Of a stretch of 64,000 bases of DNA, positions 17,953-26,510 are shown one piece after another. The position numbers and the translations under genes were made by a program. Location: assembly GCF_007097525.1 (NCBI RefSeq), contig NZ_VKDD01000009.1, positions 62,001 to 126,000 on the forward strand, read 5' to 3'. Source of the stretch: Thalassomonas sp. M1454 (GTDB lineage Bacteria; Pseudomonadota; Gammaproteobacteria; Enterobacterales; Alteromonadaceae). The first letter of the stretch is position 1; each line of letters begins with the position of its first letter. Below the pieces are notes generated by a model, which searched no databases, was not told where the DNA came from, and was given only the letters and a program-made list of their open reading frames with translations.

Positions 17953-20097
17953 ATGAACAAACCAACAGAACAAAACCTTCTTCAATTTTCTCTCTTAAAA
18001 TCCGTACCTTTAATATTGCAATCAGAAATTGCGGAGTGCGCTTTAGCATCCATGGCAATGATATCTCATTATCACGGTCATCAAATCGACATGTCAACAA
18101 TGCGTAAACGTGTTTCATCTAACCTGAAAGGGATGGATTTAGAGCAAGTAATTGAATTAGGGGATAGTTTAGGTTTAGCAAGTAGGGCTCTAAAATGCCC
18201 CGTTGAAGAGGTTAATAAGCTTACCCTACCATGCATTTTGCATTGGGACTTGAATCACTTTGTTGTATTAACCAATGTATCCACTTCAAATACAAAATCA
18301 AAGTTTACTATTAATGACCCGGCTATAGGGAAGCGAACACTTAATTTTCAAGAATTCAGTAAGCACTTTACAGGTATATGTTTAGAGTTAACACCTACTA
18401 GCAAGTTTGAAATTAAAAAAGAAAAGACAAAAATGAAATTCACTCAACTTTGGAGTCGAGTTTCAGGTTTAAAAGTTGGGTTAACTAAATTAGTTGGCCT
18501 TTCTATTGTTTTGCAATTATTTGCTTTAATGACGCCTTATTATATGCAATGGGTAGTGGATGAAGTATTAATTAGTTACGACCATTCTCTATTGACGATA
18601 CTAGCTCTGGGTTTCACCTTAATTTGCATTGTAAGCACAGTCACAAATGCTGTTCGCAGCTGGCTCGTACTAAGACTTTCAAGCTTGCTTAATATGCAAA
18701 TGGGTATAAATTTACTGCGCCATTTATTACGCCTTCCCATGAATTTTTTTGAATCACGGCACATTGGCGATATAGTTTCCCGCTTTGGTTCATTGACTCA
18801 AATCCGTGAGCGTATAACCACAGGCTTTGCTGAAACACTTGTTGACGGTGTGATGTCTTTAGGCGTGTTAATGATGATGCTACTGTATTCGGTAAAGTTA
18901 ACTGTTGTCGTTTTAGTCGCAATATCCTTATATACCATTGTTAGATTAGCGCTATACCGTCCTCTTCATCAAGCCACTGAAGAAATGATCCAAAATTCTG
19001 CAAAAGAGCAAAGTAACTTTTTAGAAAATATTCGTGGCATTCAAACCATCAAAATATTTGGCAATGAATCCCAGCGGCAAGGTATTTGGCAGAACCGGTA
19101 TGCAGAAGTTATTAATGCTGAAATAAAGTTGGGGCGATTAAAAATCAGCTTTGACTCAATGAATAAATTACTGTTTGGTTTGGAGAATGTCGTCGTAATT
19201 TACCTAGCTGCTATACTGGTAATGGCGAATACCCTGTCTGTCGGTATGGTACTGGCTTTTATCGCTTACAAAGGGCAATTGACAGAGCGTTTTGCTAATT
19301 TAATAGAGCAAATAATTCAATTTAAAATGATGCGCTTACACCTTGACCGAATTGCCGATATTGCCTTACATCCTGAAGAAACTAATCGTGATGGGATGGA
19401 CGTTATTGCCCCCCCAAAAGGACAGTTATCATTACAAAATATCTGCTTTAGCTATAGTGATGACGAGCCCAATATTCTGGACAACCTGAATCTAACCATT
19501 AATTCAGGTGAGTCAATTGCTATTACAGGGCCATCCGGGTGTGGAAAAAGCACTTTAATGAAATTAATGCTTGGTTTATTGCAACCTACGTCCGGTAAAG
19601 TTTTATTAGATGGCAAAGATATAACCCAATTAGGCATAAAAAATTACCGAAAGCATGTAGCTGCCGTGATGCAGGATGATACCTTACTTGCTGGGTCTAT
19701 TGCTGACAACATCTGCTTTTTCGCCCCTCAACCTAACCTCCTGAAAATAGAGAAATGCGCAAAGCTGGCTGCTATTCACGAAGATATTACCCAAATGACT
19801 ATGGGCTACAACGCCTTAGTTGGCGATATGGGTTCAAACCTTTCTGGTGGACAAGTGCAGAGGATATTGCTTGCCCGCGCCCTTTATCAATCTCCATGTC
19901 TATTATTTATGGATGAGGCCACTAGTCATTTAGACAAAGACAATGAAGCAAAAATAAGTGAGCAAATCCAATATTTGCCTATGACTCGTATTTTGATTGC
20001 ACATAGACAAGAAACTATTGAAAAAACAGAGCAAGTTTTTCGACTTGAACATGGCAAGTTGAGTAATCATAAAACTAACGAGCTTTTGGTTAGTTAG
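17953..20097 (+). CDS. Peptidase-containing ABC transporter (C39 leader peptidase, CvaB/LagD type)
   Basis: A 714-residue bifunctional exporter that would cleave the double-glycine leader and pump the peptide out. Residues 1-140 are a C39 cysteine peptidase with Gln 23, Cys 29 (SEIAECALASM), His 102 (HWDLNHFVVL) and Asp 122 (INDPAIG) all present, so the peptidase looks active. A six-helix transmembrane domain spans about residues 165-440, followed by an ABC ATPase with Walker A GPSGCGKST, signature LSGGQVQR, Walker B LLFMDEAT and the switch His in IAHR. It is separated from the peptide gene by 180 bp containing a hairpin. The family is secure; the substrate is inferred from the neighbouring peptide. 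Confidence 0.94.
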   Translation: MNKPTEQNLLQFSLLKSVPLILQSEIAECALASMAMISHYHGHQIDMSTMRKRVSSNLKGMDLEQVIELGDSLGLASRALKCPVEEVNKLTLPCILHWDLNHFVVLTNVSTSNTKSKFTINDPAIGKRTLNFQEFSKHFTGICLELTPTSKFEIKKEKTKMKFTQLWSRVSGLKVGLTKLVGLSIVLQLFALMTPYYMQWVVDEVLISYDHSLLTILALGFTLICIVSTVTNAVRSWLVLRLSSLLNMQMGINLLRHLLRLPMNFFESRHIGDIVSRFGSLTQIRERITTGFAETLVDGVMSLGVLMMMLLYSVKLTVVVLVAISLYTIVRLALYRPLHQATEEMIQNSAKEQSNFLENIRGIQTIKIFGNESQRQGIWQNRYAEVINAEIKLGRLKISFDSMNKLLFGLENVVVIYLAAILVMANTLSVGMVLAFIAYKGQLTERFANLIEQIIQFKMMRLHLDRIADIALHPEETNRDGMDVIAPPKGQLSLQNICFSYSDDEPNILDNLNLTINSGESIAITGPSGCGKSTLMKLMLGLLQPTSGKVLLDGKDITQLGIKNYRKHVAAVMQDDTLLAGSIADNICFFAPQPNLLKIEKCAKLAAIHEDITQMTMGYNALVGDMGSNLSGGQVQRILLARALYQSPCLLFMDEATSHLDKDNEAKISEQIQYLPMTRILIAHRQETIEKTEQVFRLEHGKLSNHKTNELLVS

Positions 20098-20298
20098 CCT
20101 GTAACTCCTTATTAATAGGAAAAATCTAAATTACAGAGAGTCTAAGTATGGTAAAATTGGCGTTAAGTTCTTGCTCGAAAGTGATTTTTACTAATTAGTT
20201 TAATTTTGCCCCAGAAAGTTAACCGTACATAAACGGGCAACCTGGGGCGCCTACTCCTTTGATAAAATAATTAACAGTGCTTATTTGAAGGTTTTCCG
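20098..20298. other. Gap after the exporter with an interrupted hairpin
   Basis: Contains GCCCCAG (20208-20214) pairing with CTGGGGC (20242-20248), enclosing a smaller CCGT/ACGG stem. It may end the exporter transcript or the convergent one. I looked for an immunity gene here and found only a 16-codon frame without support. Confidence 0.5.
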
Positions 20299-20715
20299 CT
20301 AATCAAAACTCACGGTAACCGTGAAGATATTCATCTCCAGGTAACTGATGAAGTTCGTTAAGAACAAATCGATAAGCTCTCGGGCCCCCTCACCATTTAG
20401 GCAACCACTGTAAAGCGTGTAAATTTGCCCTGTTAGAAAACACACATCGATGTCTTTAACGAGCTCAGGGTATGCACCCTGAAAGCTAAAGTCGGTTATA
20501 TACTCGAATTGCCACAAGTCGTTGCTATTGACTAATCGAATCTCTACGGGGTGAAAACCGCCAGCATCAGCCGAGTAGTCATCGTCACGAAAGTTAAAGG
20601 TGATGGCGTTAACATCCGGTTCAACTTTGTCGAACTTAGATAGTTCAGTATTTAACAGTGTGGTTAATGTTGCAGGTACAGCAAAACGCTGCCCTTGGTT
20701 AAAGGTCAGTTTCAT
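20299..20715 (-). CDS. DUF2787 family protein
   Basis: 138 residues. The sequence FNFRDDDYSADAGGFHPVEIRL is the typical core of DUF2787, a family of unknown function that I associate with integrative elements of Vibrio, Shewanella and relatives. It is compact and without membrane segments or a signal peptide. It is the last gene of a leftward block of element genes (serine recombinase, unknown hydrophobic proteins, RadC-like protein), 30 bp after the RadC-like gene. Function unknown. Confidence 0.8.
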   Translation of the reverse strand: MKLTFNQGQRFAVPATLTTLLNTELSKFDKVEPDVNAITFNFRDDDYSADAGGFHPVEIRLVNSNDLWQFEYITDFSFQGAYPELVKDIDVCFLTGQIYTLYSGCLNGEGARELIDLFLTNFISYLEMNIFTVTVSFD

Positions 20716-20745
20716 AATGTTATTCCTATGGTTATTTTGTTTTGG

Positions 20746-21204
20746 TTACAGTAAGCCTGATTCGGCAAATGACAATGGTTCTTTAGCAATAATGATATGG
20801 TCTAATACTTGGATATCGATTAGCGCCAGAGCTTTAACTATACGTTGCGTGATTTGTTTATCGGCGAGTGATGCTTCACTAATGCCAGATGGGTGATTGT
20901 GGGCCAAAACTACGGCCGCAGCATTCACCTTGAGTGCGTGCTTTATTATCTCTCGCGGATACACTGCAGCAGCGTCAATGGTGCCGAAGAACATCTCTTT
21001 GTATTCAATCAGTGCATGCTGGTTGTCCATAAACATTATGGCAAACACCTCTTTCTCGTATGCGCCAAGCTTGTGCTTAAAGTAATCTTTAGTTGATTTC
21101 GAACTGGTGAACGTTGCGCCAGCGCAATACCGGGCATCGATTACTTCAATCGCTTTCTCCAGTACTTGTTCGGCTGTTAGCGGCCCTGTTGTAATGTAGT
21201 CCAT
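20746..21204 (-). CDS. RadC-like JAB/MPN domain protein
   Basis: 152 residues, the short RadC form common on genomic islands (YkfG/YeeS type). The metal-binding JAMM motif is visible as HNHPSG followed by SLADKQIT with the acidic partner, and FLAHN-type strands precede it (AAAVVLAHNHPSG). The biochemical role of these proteins is unresolved, and a role in recombination repair is doubtful. It lies 30 bp upstream of the DUF2787 gene and 12 bp downstream of a 51-codon gene, so the block is probably one transcript. Confidence 0.9.
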   Translation of the reverse strand: MDYITTGPLTAEQVLEKAIEVIDARYCAGATFTSSKSTKDYFKHKLGAYEKEVFAIMFMDNQHALIEYKEMFFGTIDAAAVYPREIIKHALKVNAAAVVLAHNHPSGISEASLADKQITQRIVKALALIDIQVLDHIIIAKEPLSFAESGLL

Positions 21205-21216
21205 TAGATTCTCCGG

Positions 21217-21372
21217 TTAATTTAGTTTGCCACGAAGGTAACTTAACGCCTGCGTTACGAGCCAAGCTAGGCTTGCAAATACACTGGCTACTTTGGCAAC
21301 CGTTTCGGCGATGTTAGTTACTTTGGGCGAAATAATATCGAGCGCGTTTTCAATAAAGGTTAGTAATCTCAT
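21217..21372 (-). CDS. Small amphipathic/hydrophobic protein, 51 residues
   Basis: A short frame starting with ATG, preceded by an AGGTGA ribosome-binding site 4-5 nt upstream, in the same direction as its neighbours. The sequence begins MRLLTFIENALDIISP, and its centre (VAKVASVFASLAWLVTQAL) could form one membrane helix. It is unrecognised. It resembles in character the C-terminal helices of the next gene (21435-22136), so both may associate with the membrane. It was too short for a standard ORF cutoff but is well supported by its ribosome-binding site and spacing. Confidence 0.65.
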   Translation of the reverse strand: MRLLTFIENALDIISPKVTNIAETVAKVASVFASLAWLVTQALSYLRGKLN

Positions 21373-21434
21373 AAGTCACCTATGGTTTGTATTATTGAAC
21401 CCAAGGCATGGCCTATGCCCTGGGTAAATAGCTA

Positions 21435-22136
21435 TTAAGCTGCTTGTGCGTATTCATGCTCATCAAGTATTACAGCTCCGGTAAACCAGTTAACGAGTTG
21501 CTTCACCTTAGCAATCACTAGGTCTTTCACTTGAACAGCTTTGCTCAGCAGTAGGTTACCGTATGCTTTTACCAACGCGAATACCCCATCGGCATTATCA
21601 ATAACAAAGGCTTTAGCTTTAACGAAGAGTTCAACTGCATTAGTGCCAAGACCCGTGAGTGAATTCATTAGGCCCTTCCCCTTGAGTGCGGCAATTGCCA
21701 TGATGAATCCGGTGTTAACTCCAGCGAATTTAGCGATAGTTGCTGCGACTACTGCTGCACCGATGAACTGTGCTTTTTTAATGTTACGGTTAAGAAATGA
21801 CTTAAGGTTGTCGAATGCTGACTTGACTGCATTAACTACGATAAATACGAACGATGGCTCTTTTACTTGGTTATTGTTTGGGTTACGTGATTTCATGGGA
21901 TCTTCCTCTTTGTTTGCTAATTGTTGTATGTCGTGCAATTGGCACAATTCTCTGTAAAACGGTATGACAATGGTAGGTACGACTTCGGCTGACTTAACGG
22001 CTTCATCAAGTAACTGGATAAACTTGCTTAAGTTATTGGTGAACAAGTATCTAAGTTCTCGGCCGCCATAGTAATCGTCGTTGCTATGCATAAAATCGAC
22101 AACTCGTTTTAGGTGTACCGGTTTAATTGGTTTCAC
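21435..22136 (-). CDS. Unknown protein with a central membrane segment
   Basis: 233 residues with no family I recognise. The N-terminal 80 residues are soluble and charged. The middle (AQFIGAAVVAATIAKFAGVNTGFIMAIAALKG) is strongly hydrophobic and likely spans or inserts in the membrane. The C-terminal part is a series of amphipathic helices (FVKAKAFVIDNADGVFALVKAYGN...). Its start overlaps the end of the serine-recombinase gene by 14 bp, so the two are probably translated together. It could be a partner of the recombinase-linked module or an effector-like membrane protein; there is no evidence for either. Confidence 0.7.
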   Translation of the reverse strand: MKPIKPVHLKRVVDFMHSNDDYYGGRELRYLFTNNLSKFIQLLDEAVKSAEVVPTIVIPFYRELCQLHDIQQLANKEEDPMKSRNPNNNQVKEPSFVFIVVNAVKSAFDNLKSFLNRNIKKAQFIGAAVVAATIAKFAGVNTGFIMAIAALKGKGLMNSLTGLGTNAVELFVKAKAFVIDNADGVFALVKAYGNLLLSKAVQVKDLVIAKVKQLVNWFTGAVILDEHEYAQAA

Positions 22137-22773
22137 TAATATTTTCTCCTTTTAGTTCTTTAGCAACAGCTGCAATAGTCATACGACTTGCGCCAGTGAT
22201 TTGTTGGATTTGGGTGTAGGTATGTTTGGTATTCAGTAGTTTTTTAATCGATAACCACAAGGTTTGATTTCTTCGCCTGCCTTGGTACTTATTTGGGTCA
22301 GCGGCTTTGGCTCTGGCGATACCTTCCAATGTTCGCTTGCGTCGAAGGTCATAGTCTTTTCTTGCTGTTGCCGCCAGAATATCAAGTAGCATACCGTTGA
22401 CAGCCTTAAGTACGGCCGCAACAAAATCATCACCGCTATCCTGTTGTTTTAACGCTATGTGGCTAGTCGGTAGATCTAACGCAACAACACTGACACCTTT
22501 GGCTTCAATAATGTTTTTCAGTCTTAGCCAGTCGTCATTCTTCAAGCGACTAATTCGGTCTACAGATTCAATTAAGATTATGTCGCCGGCACTAACATCA
22601 GATAACAATCGGTTAAGCTCGGGGCGGTCAAGTGATGTTCCAGTGAATTGCTCCAAGTAGTAGTTTGATATCTGCTGGCCATGGCTGTTAGCGAACGCTT
22701 TAATCTCGGCTTTGGCACGAAGCACATCTTGTTCAGTAGTACTGACGCGCAAGTACGCACGGATAAATCCCAT
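22123..22773 (-). CDS. Serine recombinase (resolvase/invertase family)
   Basis: 216 residues. The N-terminal resolvase domain has the catalytic Ser 11 in AYLRVSTTEQD and the conserved arginines in SLDRPELNRLL and ESVDRISRLKND. The C terminus has a short helix-turn-helix (TYTQIQQITGASRMTIAAVAKEL). This is the small resolvase/invertase form, not a large serine integrase, so it likely resolves multimers or inverts DNA rather than integrating the element. It is the first gene of the leftward block, with an AGGAG-like site ahead of it. Its binding site may lie in the repeat-rich gap upstream. Confidence 0.92.
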   Translation of the reverse strand: MGFIRAYLRVSTTEQDVLRAKAEIKAFANSHGQQISNYYLEQFTGTSLDRPELNRLLSDVSAGDIILIESVDRISRLKNDDWLRLKNIIEAKGVSVVALDLPTSHIALKQQDSGDDFVAAVLKAVNGMLLDILAATARKDYDLRRKRTLEGIARAKAADPNKYQGRRRNQTLWLSIKKLLNTKHTYTQIQQITGASRMTIAAVAKELKGENISETN

Positions 22774-22904
22774 AGGTAAATCTCCTGCGGTAAAGTTAGG
22801 GTCGTTTAGGTGGACTAGTACAGTATGGTTGGAGTGGTGTTCTATAGTGTACCTAGTGTGGTGGTACAGGTATGGTATACCCTTTGTTGACCAGTAATTT
22901 AGGC
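22774..22904. promoter_or_regulatory. Region upstream of the serine recombinase with repeated GGTA/TACC half-sites
   Basis: Several GGTAC/GGTAT and TACC half-sites occur between 22850 and 22882, including a GGTATACC palindrome (22874-22881). Small serine recombinases usually bind paired inverted half-sites (res or gix) next to their gene, so this is a candidate site and promoter. No exact consensus was matched. Confidence 0.35.
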
Positions 22905-22936
22905 ATTAAAAAAGGCTTACCGAAGTAAGCCTTTTC
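22905..22936 (-). terminator. Terminator for the PHP/ATPase gene
   Basis: Eleven-bp stem AAAAGGCTTAC / GTAAGCCTTTT with a CGAA loop. T-rich on the minus strand after the stem, about 50 bp past the stop codon of the leftward PHP-ATPase gene. Confidence 0.88.
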
Positions 22937-22985
22937 ATCTGTATATATTACTTATAGCAATTTTTATGCATTATATTTAAAGCTA

Positions 22986-25682
22986 TTAACCAATTATCCT
23001 TTTATAACGACTCTTAAAGGCTTTTTCTCCACCTTCCATCTGTGTACAAATAAAGTTTTTAACACTTTCTTCTTGTAAACCACCATCGATACAAGGTGCT
23101 AATCTTTGCCTATCTTGCTTCATCCCTATAACCAATTCCGCATCCCCATTTACAACAATAGGAGCTGAGTGAGTTACTACAATCAATTGCCTTTTTTGTT
23201 TATTTTTAGCAATGGCTGGAATAACAGAGCTAGATAACATTCCGCAATCCAAATCATCCTCAGGTTGGTCTAATATTAGTGGGTCATCACCATATGACAT
23301 CAAGAATGAAAGCATTGAAGCTGACTTTTGCCCAGGAGATGCTCTTTCTAATTGCCTAAACTGACCGTCAGGATCTTTGAATTTTATTTGTAGTCCATCT
23401 TCAGGGAACCAACAAAATATATTATCGACTACTTCATTTGGCAATTCACTTAAGCGGGATCGAAGTGAACCATGAATGTTAGAATAATTTTTAGATAAAG
23501 TACCCTGAGCATGAAAATGCTTTAACTTAGTTAATTCTATCAACCTTTTCAATGGACTTTTAGGTGAAAATTTATTTATATCCTCCAATCCATATAGTAA
23601 TGAATTAGGCGACTCACTGTCGAAAATATAAGTTGTAAATCTATCCACACCACTAGACTTTTGATAGCCTTCGACTAAACCTTTACTAGAACATGCAAGT
23701 GGTAGTATTTGTATATCTAGATCACTTAACCCTAAATCTGTAATAAATTTTTGTCTTTTATTGGTAAGTTCTAGTCGGTGCTTTATCAAAGCTTTATATG
23801 CCGCGACTCTTTGTTGTGTAGCCTCGCTTAGCTTGTTTTCCATACCAGACTCACCTGCCAGCACTTCCTCAAGTTCAGCCTCTTGAACAATTAAATCAGT
23901 TAACTCATCAGGGCTGATACTATCACTTTCCAACTCCTGTATTTTAGCTTTTAATAATTCTTCATTCTCATCTACTCTAGATGTTAATTTCGTGTAGAAG
24001 TCACCTTTACATAACGCATCTAATTGGCCTTCAGCAGTGGATATTGCATTACCAATATTATCAACAAATGTATCTACAATTAATTTAATTTCTGTTTGCC
24101 AAGCTTGCAAGTCAGATTTATCAGTAGTAATAGTTGGTGTAGTACTATTTTCATATTGTTCTTTTAGGTTTAAGAATAAAGTATCTAAATAACCTTTATG
24201 AGCATTTGCATGAGTTAAATCAGATCTGTCTTTCACAATTTTTTCTTGTAAAACATTCAGGCCCGATTTATTTAGTAATTGCAGTTTTCGCTTTACATCT
24301 TGCAATTCACCTTTAGTTTGGGTCAATGCATTAATTTCACGAACTACCTTTCGCTCGTTATTACGACACAGCTTGAATTGCTCCTCAAGATTTAGACGCT
24401 CTCTGTCCCATTCGCTATAATTTACCTGTACACTTTCATCAATAACTTTTAAAAATGAATTGGGTTTGGTTGCAATTTCATACAGCATCTTTTGTGAATA
24501 AATTGACACGGGAAAACGTGATGTACTAAAAGTATCTTCCTCGAGCCATTTATCAGTTTGTTTATCTTTATGATAAAAACATCTGCTTTCAGGAGACCAA
24601 GTTAGCAAATATTTACTATTGTCTTTTTCATATTCAATTTCGATAAATGAGTCCTTTGACATTACACCATCGGCATCAATACTTTTAAAACTTTGTATTT
24701 TTTTTTGTTGGTATGAAGGTAGTTCAGTGTCACGTCGCAATCCTAACCTGATTGCCTCAACTAAAGTAGACTTTCCAGAACCTCGACTTCCAACAATTGC
24801 GGAATACCAAGGACTGTATTGGATATCAATGCCATCATTATGCTCGTTTCTGCACATATTGGTTTTTAAACTTAATTTTACAATGCGCTTATTAGGCAGC
24901 GACGGAGGGGTTTCTGGACTTCGTTTAATGCAGTGAATAGGATCTGACAGAGCTGTTTTTATACCTTCGAAAGATGGCTCAACCATTTTAACCCAAGTAA
25001 AAGAACGTCCCATTTCTTCTAATGAGTGTGCATCAGAGCCTTTAACCCACGCTAAATCATCGATTAAAATTTGCTGATATTTATCTAATTCAGAGCGATT
25101 GCCTATTAACTCTATTGCATCAGGTCCTTCAGCAAACACCTGTTTTACAGATTCTTGGTTTGAATTTTGAAAAATACCCTTAGGTTTGTCAACGTGAGCC
25201 AAAATCGAAAGCGCAGACACTGAAGCCTGGCGGATATTACTTAAAATAGCTCGCACACCATAACCCAACTCTAAGTTATGGTTTTTATATTGACCTTTTG
25301 GAAGGTTACAAGACCCAACTAGTTCGCTGATAGTTTGTGAAGTAGCTTTTTCTTCAAAAATAGCTAAAACATGGCAATTTCCAGTTGCAGTAAGCTCAAC
25401 TGCTGGCAATACAATAAGTTCTCTAAACCCATTCTCAACTCCATCATTGTATTCAGCCTTCATCGTTTCTAGTTCTGCACGAACTTTATCCACCCAGGCT
25501 CCGGTGTTATGATCCGCTAAAACAACGCAATCTAAACCTTTGGCCATTTGAGAAGTTAACCATTCTCGTTCACTACAAATTTCAACATTAACATCCTTAT
25601 CTCGAGATCTAGGAAAATCATCTGATGCCGGTGAATGACAGTGAAAATCAACCTTAAACCATTTACTTCCTTTAATACTCAA
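22986..25682 (-). CDS. PHP domain plus SMC-like ATPase (TrlF-type architecture), candidate defence protein
   Basis: 898 residues in one chain. The N-terminal PHP phosphoesterase has metal-binding motifs FHCHSP (His 14, His 16), ADHNTG (Asp 57, His 58), His 104, a late AHVDKP (His 163) and SDAH (Asp 217, His 219). The ABC/SMC-like ATPase has Walker A GSRGSGKST (298-306), a long coiled-coil insertion (about 420-650), a signature-like SPGQKSASM and Walker B LILDQPEDDLD near residue 800, followed by the H-loop in VVTHSAP. I recall NCBI using the name TrlF family for this architecture. Such nuclease-plus-ATPase fusions on islands often act against phage or foreign DNA, but that is inference. It has its own terminator and appears monocistronic. 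Confidence 0.85.
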   Translation of the reverse strand: MSIKGSKWFKVDFHCHSPASDDFPRSRDKDVNVEICSEREWLTSQMAKGLDCVVLADHNTGAWVDKVRAELETMKAEYNDGVENGFRELIVLPAVELTATGNCHVLAIFEEKATSQTISELVGSCNLPKGQYKNHNLELGYGVRAILSNIRQASVSALSILAHVDKPKGIFQNSNQESVKQVFAEGPDAIELIGNRSELDKYQQILIDDLAWVKGSDAHSLEEMGRSFTWVKMVEPSFEGIKTALSDPIHCIKRSPETPPSLPNKRIVKLSLKTNMCRNEHNDGIDIQYSPWYSAIVGSRGSGKSTLVEAIRLGLRRDTELPSYQQKKIQSFKSIDADGVMSKDSFIEIEYEKDNSKYLLTWSPESRCFYHKDKQTDKWLEEDTFSTSRFPVSIYSQKMLYEIATKPNSFLKVIDESVQVNYSEWDRERLNLEEQFKLCRNNERKVVREINALTQTKGELQDVKRKLQLLNKSGLNVLQEKIVKDRSDLTHANAHKGYLDTLFLNLKEQYENSTTPTITTDKSDLQAWQTEIKLIVDTFVDNIGNAISTAEGQLDALCKGDFYTKLTSRVDENEELLKAKIQELESDSISPDELTDLIVQEAELEEVLAGESGMENKLSEATQQRVAAYKALIKHRLELTNKRQKFITDLGLSDLDIQILPLACSSKGLVEGYQKSSGVDRFTTYIFDSESPNSLLYGLEDINKFSPKSPLKRLIELTKLKHFHAQGTLSKNYSNIHGSLRSRLSELPNEVVDNIFCWFPEDGLQIKFKDPDGQFRQLERASPGQKSASMLSFLMSYGDDPLILDQPEDDLDCGMLSSSVIPAIAKNKQKRQLIVVTHSAPIVVNGDAELVIGMKQDRQRLAPCIDGGLQEESVKNFICTQMEGGEKAFKSRYKRIIG

Positions 25683-25842
25683 TTAGAGTCTCCTATTTTT
25701 TTAAATAGATGTAAGGTTAAAATTTTTTATTAGTAAAAGCCATAACTTTTCTACATTTAAATCAACATATAAATTAGGCTTGTATTATTAATATTGGGGA
25801 CTAATCTTAAACACAGGAGAACAACGTTTAAGGATAAACGCC

Positions 25843-26481
25843 ATGACAACAAGAAAACCACGAGTAGCCCTTTTCATCGATGCCGATAACGCATCAGCCA
25901 AACAAATCAAGCAGACACTAACAACACTTTCAGCCTACGGCAGTATTACCATGATTAAAGCCTTCGGTAATTGGAAGAAGCCCCATCTTAAATCTTGGGC
26001 TAAGTTCTTAAAGCAATACAAAATCCAACCGGTACAACAGTTCGACGTAACGAAGCAAAAGAACGCCACCGACATCGCGCTTACCATTGATGTAATCGAC
26101 ACATTGCATAACGACAATATCGACGTATTTGCCATTATGTCATCCGATGCTGACTTTACGCCTGTTGTTGAGCGCTTGCGTTCTGCGGGTAAGGTTGTGA
26201 TTGGTATTGGTGAACGTCATGCTAACCAGGGTTTTATGGATGCTTGCTCTGAGTTTGTGGTGGTTGGTCGTGAGGCGGTAAAAGTTGCAGCGCCTAAAAA
26301 ACTACCGACACATTTAAAAAACACCGTCCGATTGGCCATCTCAACCTGCGCCAAGGTCCATGGAAAAGTAAGACATAAGGATGTGGAGAATTTGCTTCGA
26401 AAAATACCATCATTTGATAAAGTCGGATGCTCATCACAGCAGCTGGCACAACTTATAAATACCACTGGCAATGTAAATTAG
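25843..26481 (+). CDS. NYN/PIN-like (LabA/DUF88) ribonuclease-like protein
   Basis: 212 residues. The NYN domain covers residues 1-145, with the acidic site in ALFIDADN (Asp 13, Asp 15), NATDIALTID and MSSDADFTPVVERLR, the hallmark of LabA/MARF1-type nucleases. The C-terminal 60 residues (LKNTVRLAISTCAKVHGKVRHKDVENLLRK) look like the start of an OST-HTH/LOTUS winged-helix RNA-binding domain that ends early. The ATG has an AGGAG-type site near 25816 and a closer AAGGA. It is divergent from the PHP-ATPase gene, with 160 bp between starts. It probably acts on RNA; its target is unknown. Confidence 0.85.
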   Translation: MTTRKPRVALFIDADNASAKQIKQTLTTLSAYGSITMIKAFGNWKKPHLKSWAKFLKQYKIQPVQQFDVTKQKNATDIALTIDVIDTLHNDNIDVFAIMSSDADFTPVVERLRSAGKVVIGIGERHANQGFMDACSEFVVVGREAVKVAAPKKLPTHLKNTVRLAISTCAKVHGKVRHKDVENLLRKIPSFDKVGCSSQQLAQLINTTGNVN

Positions 26482-26510
26482 ACAAGTTGTTAGTACCTGT
26501 AGTAAAAATA

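Noticed and set aside
20148-20198. 16-codon frame as an immunity gene
   Set aside because: Too short, no clear ribosome-binding site, and no immunity-like features.
21541-21957. 138-codon frame opposite the 233-residue unknown protein
   Set aside because: Antisense to the recombinase-coupled gene; the minus-strand gene has better spacing and coupling.
24619-24936. 105-codon frame opposite the PHP-ATPase gene
   Set aside because: Shadow frame antisense to a well-supported 898-residue protein.
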